Below are positions 9,214 through 16,796 of a stretch of DNA of 64,000 nt, in pieces. Position 1 is the stretch's first letter, and the number at the start of each line of letters is the position of its first letter. The position numbers were made by a program, and so were the translations under genes. The notes under the pieces were generated by a model. That model made no database searches, was not told the origin of the DNA, and saw nothing but the letters and a program-made list of their open reading frames with translations. The DNA comes from an uncultured Blautia sp. (GTDB taxonomy: Bacteria; Bacillota; Clostridia; Lachnospirales; Lachnospiraceae). The stretch lies in the NCBI GenBank assembly GCA_937893675.1, contig CALBGI010000062.1, positions 39,058 through 103,057 of the forward strand, written 5' to 3'.

Positions 9214-9233
9214 TTCTGTCGCTTTCGACAGAA
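9214..9233 (+). promoter_or_regulatory. 5' UTR hairpin of the hup mRNA
   Basis: TTCTGTCG (9214-9221) pairs perfectly with CGACAGAA (9226-9233) around a CTTT loop. It would lie near the very 5' end of the hup transcript, where such hairpins commonly stabilise mRNA. A regulatory role is only inferred. Confidence 0.5.
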
Positions 9234-9273
9234 GCGAATATTAAGCATGAACATGATTAGAGGAGGAAACATC

Positions 9274-9549
9274 ATGAATAAGACAGAATTAGTAGCAGCT
9301 ATGGCGAAAGAGACAAATCTTGCGAAAAAGGACGTTGAAGCAGTATTAAAATCTTTCATCGATGTTGTATCTGAAGAACTGAAGAAAGGCGAAAAAGTTC
9401 AGCTGGTTGGCTTTGGTACATTCGAAGTTTCTGAGAGAGCAGCAAGAGAAGGAAGAAATCCGCAGACTGGCGCTACAATGAAGATCAAAGCTTCCAAAGC
9501 TCCGAAATTCAAAGCTGGAAAAGCTTTAAAAGACATGGTGAATGCATAA
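9274..9549 (+). CDS. hup: HU-type nucleoid DNA-binding protein
   Basis: HU bends and compacts DNA as a dimer. The 91 residues match HU along the whole length: MNKTELVAAMAKETNLAKKD, the core GFGTFEVSERAAREGRNPQTG and the basic C-terminus KFKAGKALKDMVNA. The ATG at 9274 follows an optimal AGGAGGAAAC; an in-frame ATG at 9172 lies inside the promoter and is not used. A strong promoter, a leader hairpin and a terminator directly after the gene make it a single-gene unit. Confidence 0.97.
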   Translation: MNKTELVAAMAKETNLAKKDVEAVLKSFIDVVSEELKKGEKVQLVGFGTFEVSERAAREGRNPQTGATMKIKASKAPKFKAGKALKDMVNA

Positions 9550-9560
9550 AAATATGAGTG

Positions 9561-9593
9561 GAAGGGGGAACGAAGGTTCCCCTTCTTTTTTTT
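9561..9593 (+). terminator. Intrinsic terminator after hup
   Basis: A G/C-rich hairpin (GAAGGGGGAAC with GGTTCCCCTTC, three-base loop, one bulge) is followed directly by eight T residues. Confidence 0.9.
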
Positions 9594-9629
9594 GATGCCG
9601 GGTCAAAAGGTCATAAATCCGGCGGCATC
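9594..9629 (+). other. Hairpin upstream of rqcP
   Basis: GATGCCG (9594-9600) pairs with CGGCATC (9623-9629). The stem could continue inward with GG/CC. It sits in the 5' leader of rqcP, 31 bp before the start codon. Function unknown. Confidence 0.4.
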
Positions 9630-9660
9630 ATTTCGATAAATACAGAAGGAGGACAGGTTT

Positions 9661-9900
9661 ATGCGTCTGGACAAATATCTCAAGGTATCCCGCCTCATCA
9701 AGCGGCGCACCGTTGCAAACGAGGCCTGCGATGCAGGGCGCGTTTTTGTGAACGGAACTGCGGCCAAGGCTTCTGTGCAGGTAAAAAAGGGAGATACCAT
9801 TGAAATCCAGTTTGGAAGCCGCAATGTGAAGGTGGAAGTGCTGGATGTGAAGGAAACTGTCAAAAAAGAGGAAGTGGAAAGTCTGTACCGGTATCTTTAA
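9661..9900 (+). CDS. rqcP: S4-domain RNA-binding protein RqcP (YabO/Hsp15-like)
   Basis: RqcP binds stalled 50S subunits carrying peptidyl-tRNA and cooperates with RqcH in C-terminal alanine tailing. The 79-residue protein is essentially one S4 domain: MRLDKYLKVSRLIKRRTVAN, GRVFVNGTAAKASVQVKKGD and a short tail. The ATG follows AGAAGGAGGACAGGTTT. It leads the yabP-yabQ-divIC-spoIIE group, the same neighbourhood as yabO in B. subtilis. Confidence 0.92.
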   Translation: MRLDKYLKVSRLIKRRTVANEACDAGRVFVNGTAAKASVQVKKGDTIEIQFGSRNVKVEVLDVKETVKKEEVESLYRYL

Positions 9901-9972
9901 TGCCCGGGCTTATGGTCTATTTGCAGCCGGACAGTCATAGACTAGGAGTATAGTTATGGCGGGAGGCGGACC

Positions 9973-10254
9973 GTGGAGGAGAAGAAAACAGGTTTTTCCC
10001 ACAGGCTGATTTTGGAGCGGCGAAGCGGCGGGACCATCACCGGGGTCAGGGATGTAAAATCTTTTGATGAAAAAGAGATTTTTCTGCAGACAGAAGAAGG
10101 AAGAATGCAGATAAAGGGCGAGCAGCTTCATGTAAAACAACTGAATCTGGAAAAGGGTGAGATTGAGCTGGAAGGAAGAGTGGACAGTCTCAGTTACCTG
10201 TCAAAAAATACGGAACCCAAAGAGGAATCACTGTTGAAAAGGATGTTCCGTTAG
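9973..10254 (+). CDS. yabP: Sporulation protein YabP
   Basis: YabP is a small sporulation protein needed, with YabQ, for normal spore cortex. The 93 residues fit the YabP/YqfC fold: HRLILERRSGGTITGVRDVKSF, then beta-rich segments ending in ELEGRVDSLSY. The start is GTG at 9973 behind GGGAGGCGGACC. It ends 3 bp before yabQ. In B. subtilis these genes are sigma-E dependent; I could not point to a sigma-E promoter here with confidence. Confidence 0.9.
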   Translation: MEEKKTGFSHRLILERRSGGTITGVRDVKSFDEKEIFLQTEEGRMQIKGEQLHVKQLNLEKGEIELEGRVDSLSYLSKNTEPKEESLLKRMFR

Positions 10255-10257
10255 ACA

Positions 10258-10737
10258 ATGAGCGGTTACATGCAGTATGAAACCGCTCTTTTTTTTCAGT
10301 CTGCAGCCCTGGGAATGTTTCTGCTTCTGTGCTACGACATACTTCGGATTTTTCGGGAGGTTTTCCGATGCAGGCCGGGATGCGGGGATCTGCTTTTCTG
10401 GATCGCCGCGGGGATTTTTTCTTTTACAAGAATTTACAGAAATAATCAGGGAAGTCTGCGCGCGTTTTTGTTTCTGGGGATTTTTCTGGGAATGTGGCTG
10501 TATCATGTCACAATCAGCACCTTCCTGGTGAAATTTTTTGTCCGTCTGTTGGAAATACCGGCAGGTGCTGTAAAAAAGCTGAGAAAAGTGTTGCTATTTT
10601 GGACCGGAAGATGTAATATTTATATATGCGGTTTTGCGCGCAGAATTGCGGCGCGGCGCACGGATTCCGGGCGAACGAGGGGCAGTAAACGTGAGAAAGT
10701 CAGTAAAACGGTCACAGAAAAACAGAATAGCAAGTAA
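10258..10737 (+). CDS. yabQ: Sporulation membrane protein YabQ
   Basis: YabQ is a membrane protein of the forespore required for cortex formation. The 159 residues show four hydrophobic segments (about 10-27, 44-58, 68-85 and 87-102), with the YabQ-like start MSGYMQYETALFFQSAALGM, followed by a basic tail. The gene begins 3 bp after yabP and its last 47 bases overlap the start of the divIC-like gene in another frame, a strong sign of co-translation. Confidence 0.88.
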   Translation: MSGYMQYETALFFQSAALGMFLLLCYDILRIFREVFRCRPGCGDLLFWIAAGIFSFTRIYRNNQGSLRAFLFLGIFLGMWLYHVTISTFLVKFFVRLLEIPAGAVKKLRKVLLFWTGRCNIYICGFARRIAARRTDSGRTRGSKREKVSKTVTEKQNSK

Positions 10738-11008
10738 TTATCTTGGAATGATTGCCATTTCTTTCATTGTACTGATTTTGCTGATCGGGCTGGTGCTTCA
10801 GGGACAGGGGCTCAAGGGGCGCCTGGCCGTGTATGAAGCAAGAGCGGCCGCTCTGGAGCAGGAGATTGAGGATGAGGAGAACCGCACCGAGGAGATCGAA
10901 GAATTAAAAGAGTACATGCAGACGGACGAGTACGCGGAGGAAATTGCCAGGAATCGTCTGGGTCTGGTAAAAGATAATGAAATTGTATTCCAGGAGGATA
11001 ATTCGTAG
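10691..11008 (+). CDS. divIC: Septum formation initiator, DivIC/FtsB-like
   Basis: DivIC is a bitopic division protein that joins FtsL and DivIB at the septum. From the GTG at 10691 (behind GAACGAGGGGCA) the protein has about 105 residues: a basic cytoplasmic start (RKSVKRSQKN), one transmembrane helix (about 19-38) and a charged coiled coil (YEARAAALEQEIEDEENRTE) ending in the family motif AEEIARNRLGLVKDNEIVF. An earlier ATG at 10634 would add a non-conserved leader entirely inside yabQ. The position between yabQ and spoIIE is conserved in spore formers. Confidence 0.9.
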   Translation: MRKSVKRSQKNRIASNYLGMIAISFIVLILLIGLVLQGQGLKGRLAVYEARAAALEQEIEDEENRTEEIEELKEYMQTDEYAEEIARNRLGLVKDNEIVFQEDNS

Positions 11009-11046
11009 AAATAGCACGAAAGATTTTGGAGATCTGTCGTGTGCGT

Positions 11047-11079
11047 TTGACAGATATTTCAGAAACACTCCCTTATAAT
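11047..11079 (+). promoter_or_regulatory. Spo0A-type promoter of spoIIE
   Basis: TTGACA (11047-11052) and TATAAT (11074-11079) are both perfect hexamers but lie 21 bp apart. This is the known layout of the B. subtilis spoIIE promoter, which needs Spo0A~P. TTTGACAGA at 11046-11054 reads TCTGTCAAA on the other strand, one base from the 0A box TTTGTCAAA, and overlaps the -35 as expected for Spo0A activation. Confidence 0.75.
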
Positions 11080-11112
11080 ATCCCTTAAGGATAGAACAGG
11101 GGAGGGGAGAAT

Positions 11113-12606
11113 ATGCAGGAATGGATCATTGCCATGCTCGTGATCAGCGTGCTGCTGATTGTACGGGACATGGCAAAAACTATTTTGTCCGGCAAAGGGG
11201 CAGACGCAGAGGAAATCATGCCCGCAAGCGACGGCAATCCTCAAAAAGAGCGGGCACAGCGTTATGCCCGTTCTTTTCAGAAGCTGGCAGACACTTTTTA
11301 CGGGCTGCCGTACCGGAGAGATTACCTGAGCTGCGGTCAGGTGGAGCGCATCATCGCGGCAACCAACGAGCAGGTGTGTCGGAAGTGCTATCAGAAAGAT
11401 GTGTGCTGGGGAAGCCATGCGGGGGAAACCTTTGCGCAGGCCAAAAGCGTTGTCCGAACTCTGGAGGGGGGAGATGAGGAAGCGCTGTTGGCGGCAAAGA
11501 GTGACTGGATGGGAGGCTGCGGGCGCTCGGGACAGTATCTGGACAGCGTGTATACAGGATTCCGGGGAGAAATGCAGGAGCTTGTCTGGGACAACCGGCT
11601 GATCGAGAATCGTCTGGCAATTGCCCAGCAGCTTTCGGAGGTTTCCAGGATCATGGGCGCCATGGCAGAAGAGATGTACGATATTTCGCCGGCAGAGCCC
11701 AAATTTCGGGAAGAGCTGGAAAAGGCGCTGAAGAAGCGGCATGTGGTGCTGAAACAGGCCTGGGTCATGGACAAGTCTGAGGGGCGCAGACAGGTGTTCC
11801 TCACACTCCGGGCAAAGAGCGGGCAGTGCGTGTCCGTGTCCGAGGCGGCGCAGTTTTTGTCGGGGGTTTGCAAGACCGCCATGATCGCGGCGGAAGGAAG
11901 CCGCAGCATCATCAACGGAGACTTTCACACCATTCATTTTGTGGAGGATGTGAGCTACCAGATGATCTACGGCGTGGCAAGGCTCACAAAGGAGGACGAG
12001 AAGGTTTCCGGAGACAATTACAGCTGCCGGAAAGAGGACGAGGGAAGATTTGTGATGTGCCTCTGCGACGGAATGGGCTCCGGTATGGAAGCCTGCCGGG
12101 AGAGCGAGCTTGTGGTGGAGCTTCTGGAGGAATTCCTGGATTGCGGACTGTCCCAGGAGACGGCGGCCCGCATGGTCAATTCCGCGCTGGTACTCAAAGG
12201 GCAGAACGGGGAATTTTCCACAGTGGATCTGTGCGCGGTGGATCTGTATACGGGAATCTGCAGCTTTCTGAAAGCCGGAGCCTGTGCGACCTTTATCCGG
12301 CGGGACCACTGGGTGGAGGCGATCGCTTCGGAGAGCCTGGCGGCGGGGCTGGTACAGCAGCTGGATTTTGAGAAGGCCTCCCGCAAGCTTTACCACGGGG
12401 ATTATCTGATCATGATGACGGACGGTGTGCTGGACGCGCTGCCAGCAGGCCGGGAAGAGGAAACCATGAAGGAGATCATCATGGACATTCCGGAGGAAGC
12501 GCCGAGAGATATGGGGCGGGGGATCCTGGAACGGGCCCTGGGCTACAGCGACTATCGGGCAAGAGACGACATGACTGTGCTGGTGGCAGGTCTGTGGAAA
12601 AAATAG
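11113..12606 (+). CDS. spoIIE: SpoIIE-type PP2C phosphatase, short form with one membrane segment
   Basis: SpoIIE dephosphorylates SpoIIAA, freeing sigma-F in the forespore. This protein has 497 residues: a single N-terminal transmembrane segment (about 4-17), a middle region with a Cys cluster (Cys89, Cys92, Cys98), and the PP2C domain (about 285-497). PP2C metal residues are kept: GDN at 300-302, LCDGMGSG with Asp319, STVDLC, MTDGVLD with Asp437, and DDMTVL at 485-490. The B. subtilis protein is about 827 residues with roughly ten membrane helices; that domain is absent. The ATG follows GGGGAGGGGAGAAT. Gene order and the Spo0A-like promoter support the assignment. Confidence 0.88.
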   Translation: MQEWIIAMLVISVLLIVRDMAKTILSGKGADAEEIMPASDGNPQKERAQRYARSFQKLADTFYGLPYRRDYLSCGQVERIIAATNEQVCRKCYQKDVCWGSHAGETFAQAKSVVRTLEGGDEEALLAAKSDWMGGCGRSGQYLDSVYTGFRGEMQELVWDNRLIENRLAIAQQLSEVSRIMGAMAEEMYDISPAEPKFREELEKALKKRHVVLKQAWVMDKSEGRRQVFLTLRAKSGQCVSVSEAAQFLSGVCKTAMIAAEGSRSIINGDFHTIHFVEDVSYQMIYGVARLTKEDEKVSGDNYSCRKEDEGRFVMCLCDGMGSGMEACRESELVVELLEEFLDCGLSQETAARMVNSALVLKGQNGEFSTVDLCAVDLYTGICSFLKAGACATFIRRDHWVEAIASESLAAGLVQQLDFEKASRKLYHGDYLIMMTDGVLDALPAGREEETMKEIIMDIPEEAPRDMGRGILERALGYSDYRARDDMTVLVAGLWKK

Positions 12607-12616
12607 GAGAAAAGAA

Positions 12617-14026
12617 TTGTATTGTCAGGTAAAAAAATACATAACAGAATACCGTATGATAAAGCCGGGACAAATGGTGCTTGCCGGGGTGTCCGGGGGA
12701 ATGGATTCCATGGTGATGCTGCACATGCTGAAGCGTCTGGAACAGGAATTGGGATTTTCGCTGGCAGCAGTGCATGTGAACCACGGCATCCGCGGAGAAG
12801 AAGCCCTGAGGGATGAACGTCTTGTGGAGGAGACCTGCAAAAGATGGGGCGTTTTGGAGCAGTCCTTTTTTTATGATGTTCCAACGCTTGCCAGGGAGCA
12901 GAAAAAGGGTGTGGAGGAAGCTGCCAGAGAAGCCAGAAAAGACGCGTTTCAAAGAGCGTTTGAAGCGTTGTCCGCACAGAAGCGCGGGGAGCGGCCGGGC
13001 GGGGCGTGCGTGGCATTGGCGCACAACAGGGAGGATCTGGCCGAGACGATGCTTCATAACCTGGCAAGAGGAACCGGGCTTCGGGGGCTTTCCACCATGC
13101 GGCCGGCGGGAGACGGGATCATCCGTCCGGTGCTTTGCCTGGGAAGGGAAGAGATCGCGGCGTATGCAAAAAAACATGGGATCGTCAGCGTTACGGACAG
13201 CACGAATCTGTCAGATGCCTATACCCGTAACCGCATCCGGCATCATATCCTGCCTGCCTTGAAGCAGGAGGTGAACGCAAGGGCTGCGGAGCATATGGCG
13301 CAGACAGCAGTCTGGGCAGCCCAGGCGGAGGATTACCTCTCCCGACAGGGAGAAGCGCTTCTGGAAAAGACGCGCAGGGAGGACGGAAGCTACCTTCTGG
13401 ATGAGAGGTTCTGGAAGGCGGAGGAGGTGCTGACCTCCTATGCCATTTTGGAGGCCTTTTACCGGCTTTCCGGGCAGAAGAAAGATTTTACGGCGCTTCA
13501 CGTCAGAGATACCAGGGCGCTGAGAGAGAAGCAGCCGGGGCGCAGCGTCTGCCTTCCCAAGGGGATTTGCGCGCGGAGAGTTTACGAAGGCGTTTCCCTT
13601 GCAAAGGAAAATCCAAAAGAAGCGGCGGAGGGGATGCGGCACATGGAGCTTCCCGTGCCGGGAAGGTGCGCCGGGAGTCTTGGAAGCTTTTCCTGTGAGA
13701 TATTTTTGTATCAGGGAGAGAAGATTGAAGAAAAAGCGTATACGAAATGGTTTGATTATGATAAAATAGTAAATAATCTGTGCATCCGTACCAGACGCCA
13801 GGGGGATTACATGGTGATCGACAGAAGCGGCAGCAAAAAAAAGCTGTCCCGGATCATGATCGACGACAAGATTCCCGGAGACAAAAGAGATACCTGCCCG
13901 CTTCTGGCATCCGGCAGTGAGGTTTTGTGGATGGTGGGCGGACGCATGAATGAAAGATACAAAATTACCCCAGAAACCGTCAGGATACTGGCGGTACACT
14001 ACCAAGGAGGAACATGTTATGAGTGA
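12617..14026 (+). CDS. tilS: tRNA(Ile)-lysidine synthase
   Basis: TilS converts C34 of the tRNA-Ile with CAU anticodon to lysidine, allowing AUA decoding. The 469-residue protein begins with the PP-loop GVSGGMDSMVMLHML, continues with HVNHGIRGEEALRDE and ALAHNREDLAETMLHNLARG, and ends in the TilS C-terminal domain (RQGDYMVIDRSGSKKKLSRI). I use TTG at 12617 behind TAGGAG because family members start about 20 residues before the PP-loop; the first downstream ATG (12659) would shorten the protein. It lies 10 bp after spoIIE and overlaps hpt by 8 bp. Confidence 0.93.
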   Translation: MYCQVKKYITEYRMIKPGQMVLAGVSGGMDSMVMLHMLKRLEQELGFSLAAVHVNHGIRGEEALRDERLVEETCKRWGVLEQSFFYDVPTLAREQKKGVEEAAREARKDAFQRAFEALSAQKRGERPGGACVALAHNREDLAETMLHNLARGTGLRGLSTMRPAGDGIIRPVLCLGREEIAAYAKKHGIVSVTDSTNLSDAYTRNRIRHHILPALKQEVNARAAEHMAQTAVWAAQAEDYLSRQGEALLEKTRREDGSYLLDERFWKAEEVLTSYAILEAFYRLSGQKKDFTALHVRDTRALREKQPGRSVCLPKGICARRVYEGVSLAKENPKEAAEGMRHMELPVPGRCAGSLGSFSCEIFLYQGEKIEEKAYTKWFDYDKIVNNLCIRTRRQGDYMVIDRSGSKKKLSRIMIDDKIPGDKRDTCPLLASGSEVLWMVGGRMNERYKITPETVRILAVHYQGGTCYE

Positions 14027-14549
14027 GAGAATCAGAGTGCTTCTGACGGAGCAGGAGGTTGATGCCCGCATCCAGGAAATCGCGGATAAGATCAACCGGG
14101 ATTATGAAGGCCGTGAGGTACACATGATCTGTGTCCTTAAGGGCGGCGTATTTTTTATGTGTGAACTGGCAAAACGGGTGAAGGTTCCGGTATCGCTGGA
14201 CTTCATGTCCGTGTCCAGTTACGGAGATGACACAAAGTCAAGCGGCGTGGTAAAAATCGTGAAGGATCTGGATCAGCCTCTGGAAGGCAAGGAGGTTCTT
14301 GTTGTGGAGGATATTATCGACTCCGGCAGAACCCTGAGCTATCTTCTGGACATCCTCAAATCCCGCAATCCCAACAGCGTGAGGCTCTGCACGCTTCTGG
14401 ACAAGCCGGAGCGCCGCGTGACAGATGTTTCTGTGGACTATTGCTGCTTCAACATTCCCGATGAGTTTGTGGTGGGCTATGGTCTGGACTACGCGCAGAA
14501 ATACAGAAATCTCCCATATATTGGTGTGGTAGAATTCGAGGCAGAGTGA
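14019..14549 (+). CDS. hpt: Hypoxanthine phosphoribosyltransferase
   Basis: This purine salvage enzyme joins hypoxanthine or guanine to PRPP. The 176 residues include the PRPP motif VLVVEDIIDSGRTLSYL and the flexible loop SVSSYGDDTKSSG. I chose the ATG at 14019, which follows AAGGAGG with good spacing; the in-frame ATG at 13950 lies within tilS. The 8-bp overlap with tilS and the ftsH gene 16 bp later reproduce the tilS-hpt-ftsH order widespread in Firmicutes. Confidence 0.95.
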   Translation: MSERIRVLLTEQEVDARIQEIADKINRDYEGREVHMICVLKGGVFFMCELAKRVKVPVSLDFMSVSSYGDDTKSSGVVKIVKDLDQPLEGKEVLVVEDIIDSGRTLSYLLDILKSRNPNSVRLCTLLDKPERRVTDVSVDYCCFNIPDEFVVGYGLDYAQKYRNLPYIGVVEFEAE

Positions 14550-14565
14550 AAGGAGATTTATTTCA

Positions 14566-16410
14566 GTGAATAAGCAGCCAAGTAGAATCGGCCTGTATCT
14601 TGTTCTTATTGTAGCGCTTGTGGCGGGCTACCTGTATTTGAATGAACAGGTGGAAAACCAGAGCAGCTTTACCATGGAGCAGATGGAACAGGCTTTGGAG
14701 CATGACCAGGTAGTGGAAGCTGTGATCCATCAGAACAGCGAGGTGCCCACCGGTTATGTGTCCTTGAATATGCTGGATGAAGGGCAGAAACGGGTATATG
14801 TGACAGATGTGAAGGAGCCGGAGCAGCTTCTGAAAGAAGCAGGTGTTCCGGTAACGGTGGCGGACGTGCCGAAGCAGAATACGATTCTGACAACGCTGCT
14901 GCCGGTGCTTCTTACCGGCGGACTGATAATCTTTGTTATTATGATGATGAACCGCCAGATGTCCGGAGGCGGCGGAAATGCCAAGATGATGAATTTCGGC
15001 AAAAGCCGCGCGCGGATGTCTTCGCCGGAGGACTGTAAGATCACATTCAACAATGTGGCGGGACTTGCGGAAGAGAAAGAGGATCTGGCAGAGGTTGTGG
15101 ATTTTCTCAAGGCGCCGCAGAAATACACAAAGGTTGGGGCGAGAATTCCCAAGGGTGTGCTTTTGGTGGGACCTCCGGGTACCGGTAAGACGCTTCTCGC
15201 CAAGGCCGTGGCGGGAGAAGCGGGCGTTCCCTTTTTCTCTATTTCCGGCTCTGACTTTGTGGAAATGTTTGTGGGCGTGGGCGCTTCCCGCGTGCGGGAT
15301 CTGTTCGAGGATGGAAAACGCCATGCACCCTGTATTATTTTTATTGACGAGATCGACGCGGTTGCCAGACAGAGAGGCACCGGCATGGGCGGCGGACATG
15401 ACGAGAGAGAGCAGACCCTGAACCAGCTCCTTGTGGAGATGGACGGTTTCGGGGTAAATGAAGGGATCATTGTCATGGCGGCGACCAACCGTGTAGACAT
15501 TCTGGACCCGGCAATCCTGCGCCCCGGCCGTTTTGACCGCAAGGTGGCAGTTGGGCGTCCGGATGTGAAGGGAAGAGAAGAGATCCTCCGGGTGCACGCG
15601 AAGGATAAGCCTTTGGGCGAGGATGTGGATCTGGAGCAGATCGCCCGCACAACCGCAGGCTTTACTGGGGCGGATCTGGAGAACCTGCTCAATGAGTCCG
15701 CGATCATGGCGGCGAAAGAAGGCCGCGCTTACGTAATGCAGCAGGATATCAAGAGCGCCTTTATCAAGGTCGGGATCGGCGCGGAAAAGAAGAGCCGTGT
15801 GATCTCCGAGAAGGAAAAGAAGATCACAGCTTACCACGAAGCGGGACACGCGATCCTCTTCCATGTGCTGCCGGATATGGAGCCGGTGTACACCATTTCC
15901 ATCATTCCTACCGGAATCGGCGCAGCAGGCTACACCATGCCGCTGCCGGAGCAGGACGAAATGTTCAATACCAGAGGAAAAATGCTTCAGGATATCATGA
16001 CCCTTCTGGGCGGCCGTGTGGCGGAAGAGATCATTTTTGAGGACATTACCACAGGGGCATCCAATGACATCAAGCGGGCCACCTCTACGGCCAGAGCCAT
16101 GGTGATGCAGTATGGAATGTCCGAGAAGATCGGCCTGATTTCCTATGGAGACGACGGGGACGAGGTGTTTATCGGAAGAGACCTGGCGCATACCAGAAGC
16201 TACAGTGAGGAAGTGGCGAAGGCCATTGACAGCGAAATCCACCGCATCATCGGGGAATGTCATGACCGTGCGAGGGAGATCATCCTGAAGCACAAGGAAG
16301 TGCTGCATGCCTGCGCGAAGCTTCTGATGGAGCAGGAAAAGGTGCACAGAGAAGAATTTGAAGAATTATTTTCCCTGGAAGCCCGGGAGAAAACGACAGA
16401 AACTGTATAA
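14566..16410 (+). CDS. ftsH: ATP-dependent zinc metalloprotease FtsH
   Basis: FtsH is a membrane-anchored AAA+ protease that removes misfolded membrane proteins and regulators. The 614 residues show two N-terminal membrane helices (about 8-25 and 108-127) flanking a small extracytoplasmic domain, Walker A GPPGTGKT from residue 202, Walker B IIFIDEIDAVARQ, the SRH region ATNRVDILDPAILRPGRFDR and the zinc site HEAGH at 424-428. The start is GTG at 14566 behind AAAGGAGATTTATTTCA. Length is slightly below that of B. subtilis FtsH, mainly at the C-terminus. Confidence 0.97.
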   Translation: MNKQPSRIGLYLVLIVALVAGYLYLNEQVENQSSFTMEQMEQALEHDQVVEAVIHQNSEVPTGYVSLNMLDEGQKRVYVTDVKEPEQLLKEAGVPVTVADVPKQNTILTTLLPVLLTGGLIIFVIMMMNRQMSGGGGNAKMMNFGKSRARMSSPEDCKITFNNVAGLAEEKEDLAEVVDFLKAPQKYTKVGARIPKGVLLVGPPGTGKTLLAKAVAGEAGVPFFSISGSDFVEMFVGVGASRVRDLFEDGKRHAPCIIFIDEIDAVARQRGTGMGGGHDEREQTLNQLLVEMDGFGVNEGIIVMAATNRVDILDPAILRPGRFDRKVAVGRPDVKGREEILRVHAKDKPLGEDVDLEQIARTTAGFTGADLENLLNESAIMAAKEGRAYVMQQDIKSAFIKVGIGAEKKSRVISEKEKKITAYHEAGHAILFHVLPDMEPVYTISIIPTGIGAAGYTMPLPEQDEMFNTRGKMLQDIMTLLGGRVAEEIIFEDITTGASNDIKRATSTARAMVMQYGMSEKIGLISYGDDGDEVFIGRDLAHTRSYSEEVAKAIDSEIHRIIGECHDRAREIILKHKEVLHACAKLLMEQEKVHREEFEELFSLEAREKTTETV

Positions 16411-16420
16411 ACTATACAAA

Positions 16421-16457
16421 AAAGTGTGCGCAAATTTGTGAACTTTGTGCACACTTT
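16421..16457 (+). terminator. Hairpin after ftsH
   Basis: AAAGTGTGCGCAAA (16421-16434) pairs with TTTGTGCACACTTT (16444-16457) with one G-T pair and a nine-base loop. Only a short C/T-rich tail follows, so termination strength is uncertain; the A/T flanks would allow it to work in both directions. Confidence 0.6.
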
Positions 16458-16548
16458 CTTCTTGCCCCATGGTATTATATACATCGTAAAAACCCCCCAA
16501 TACATTATATAGTTTTTGCTACACCCCATAAGAAGAAATACCTTCTCC

Positions 16549-16579
16549 AAAAAAGGCAGCCAGTCCGGTTGCCTTTTTT
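16549..16579 (+). terminator. Second intrinsic terminator after ftsH
   Basis: AAAAAAGGCA (16549-16558) pairs perfectly with TGCCTTTTTT (16570-16579), and the T-run is part of the stem, giving a bidirectional terminator shape. Confidence 0.75.
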
Positions 16580-16674
16580 ATTTGACTTAACTCCCCTCAC
16601 ACTCCTCCTTCTTGGGCACCGCTTAAAGACAAGAAAGCAAGTTCCGGGGGTTTAGCGGCGGCCAACAGGGGAGC

Positions 16675-16717
16675 GCGAGGGGAGTGCGGCCTTCGCAACT
16701 TTGAGCTCTCCCCTCGC
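16675..16717 (+). repeat. Perfect 10-bp inverted repeat with an inner hairpin
   Basis: GCGAGGGGAG (16675-16684) pairs with CTCCCCTCGC (16708-16717). The loop carries a smaller stem, TGCG (16685-16688) with CGCA (16694-16697). There is no T-run after it. It lies just before the promoter of the GH13 gene. Confidence 0.55.
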
Positions 16718-16723
16718 AAATAG

Positions 16724-16752
16724 TTGTATCTTTAAAAATTATGGGATAAAAT
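16724..16752 (+). promoter_or_regulatory. Promoter of the GH13 gene
   Basis: TTGTAT (16724-16729) and TAAAAT (16747-16752) are separated by 17 bp, 44 bp before the start codon. Confidence 0.5.
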
Positions 16753-16796
16753 AAACAAAGCGACACAATATCAATGAGACAGGAGCCAGACTACGT

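Larger units (their letters stand above)
16411..16796 (+). other. Gene-free structured spacer between ftsH and the GH13 gene
   Basis: No plausible ORF was found. The spacer contains two hairpin terminator candidates, a nested inverted repeat around 16675-16717 and a promoter for the next gene, described separately. A C/T-rich tract around 16590-16612 (CTCCCCTCACACTCCTCCTTC) could pair with GAGGGGAGTG at 16677-16686, giving alternative folds. Confidence 0.6.

Noticed and set aside
11059..12396. 445-residue minus-strand frame across spoIIE
   Set aside because: It is antisense to the PP2C gene with atypical composition and no start signal.
14563..16347. 594-residue minus-strand frame across ftsH
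   Set aside because: It is a shadow of ftsH, rich in His, Cys and Arg, with no family signature.
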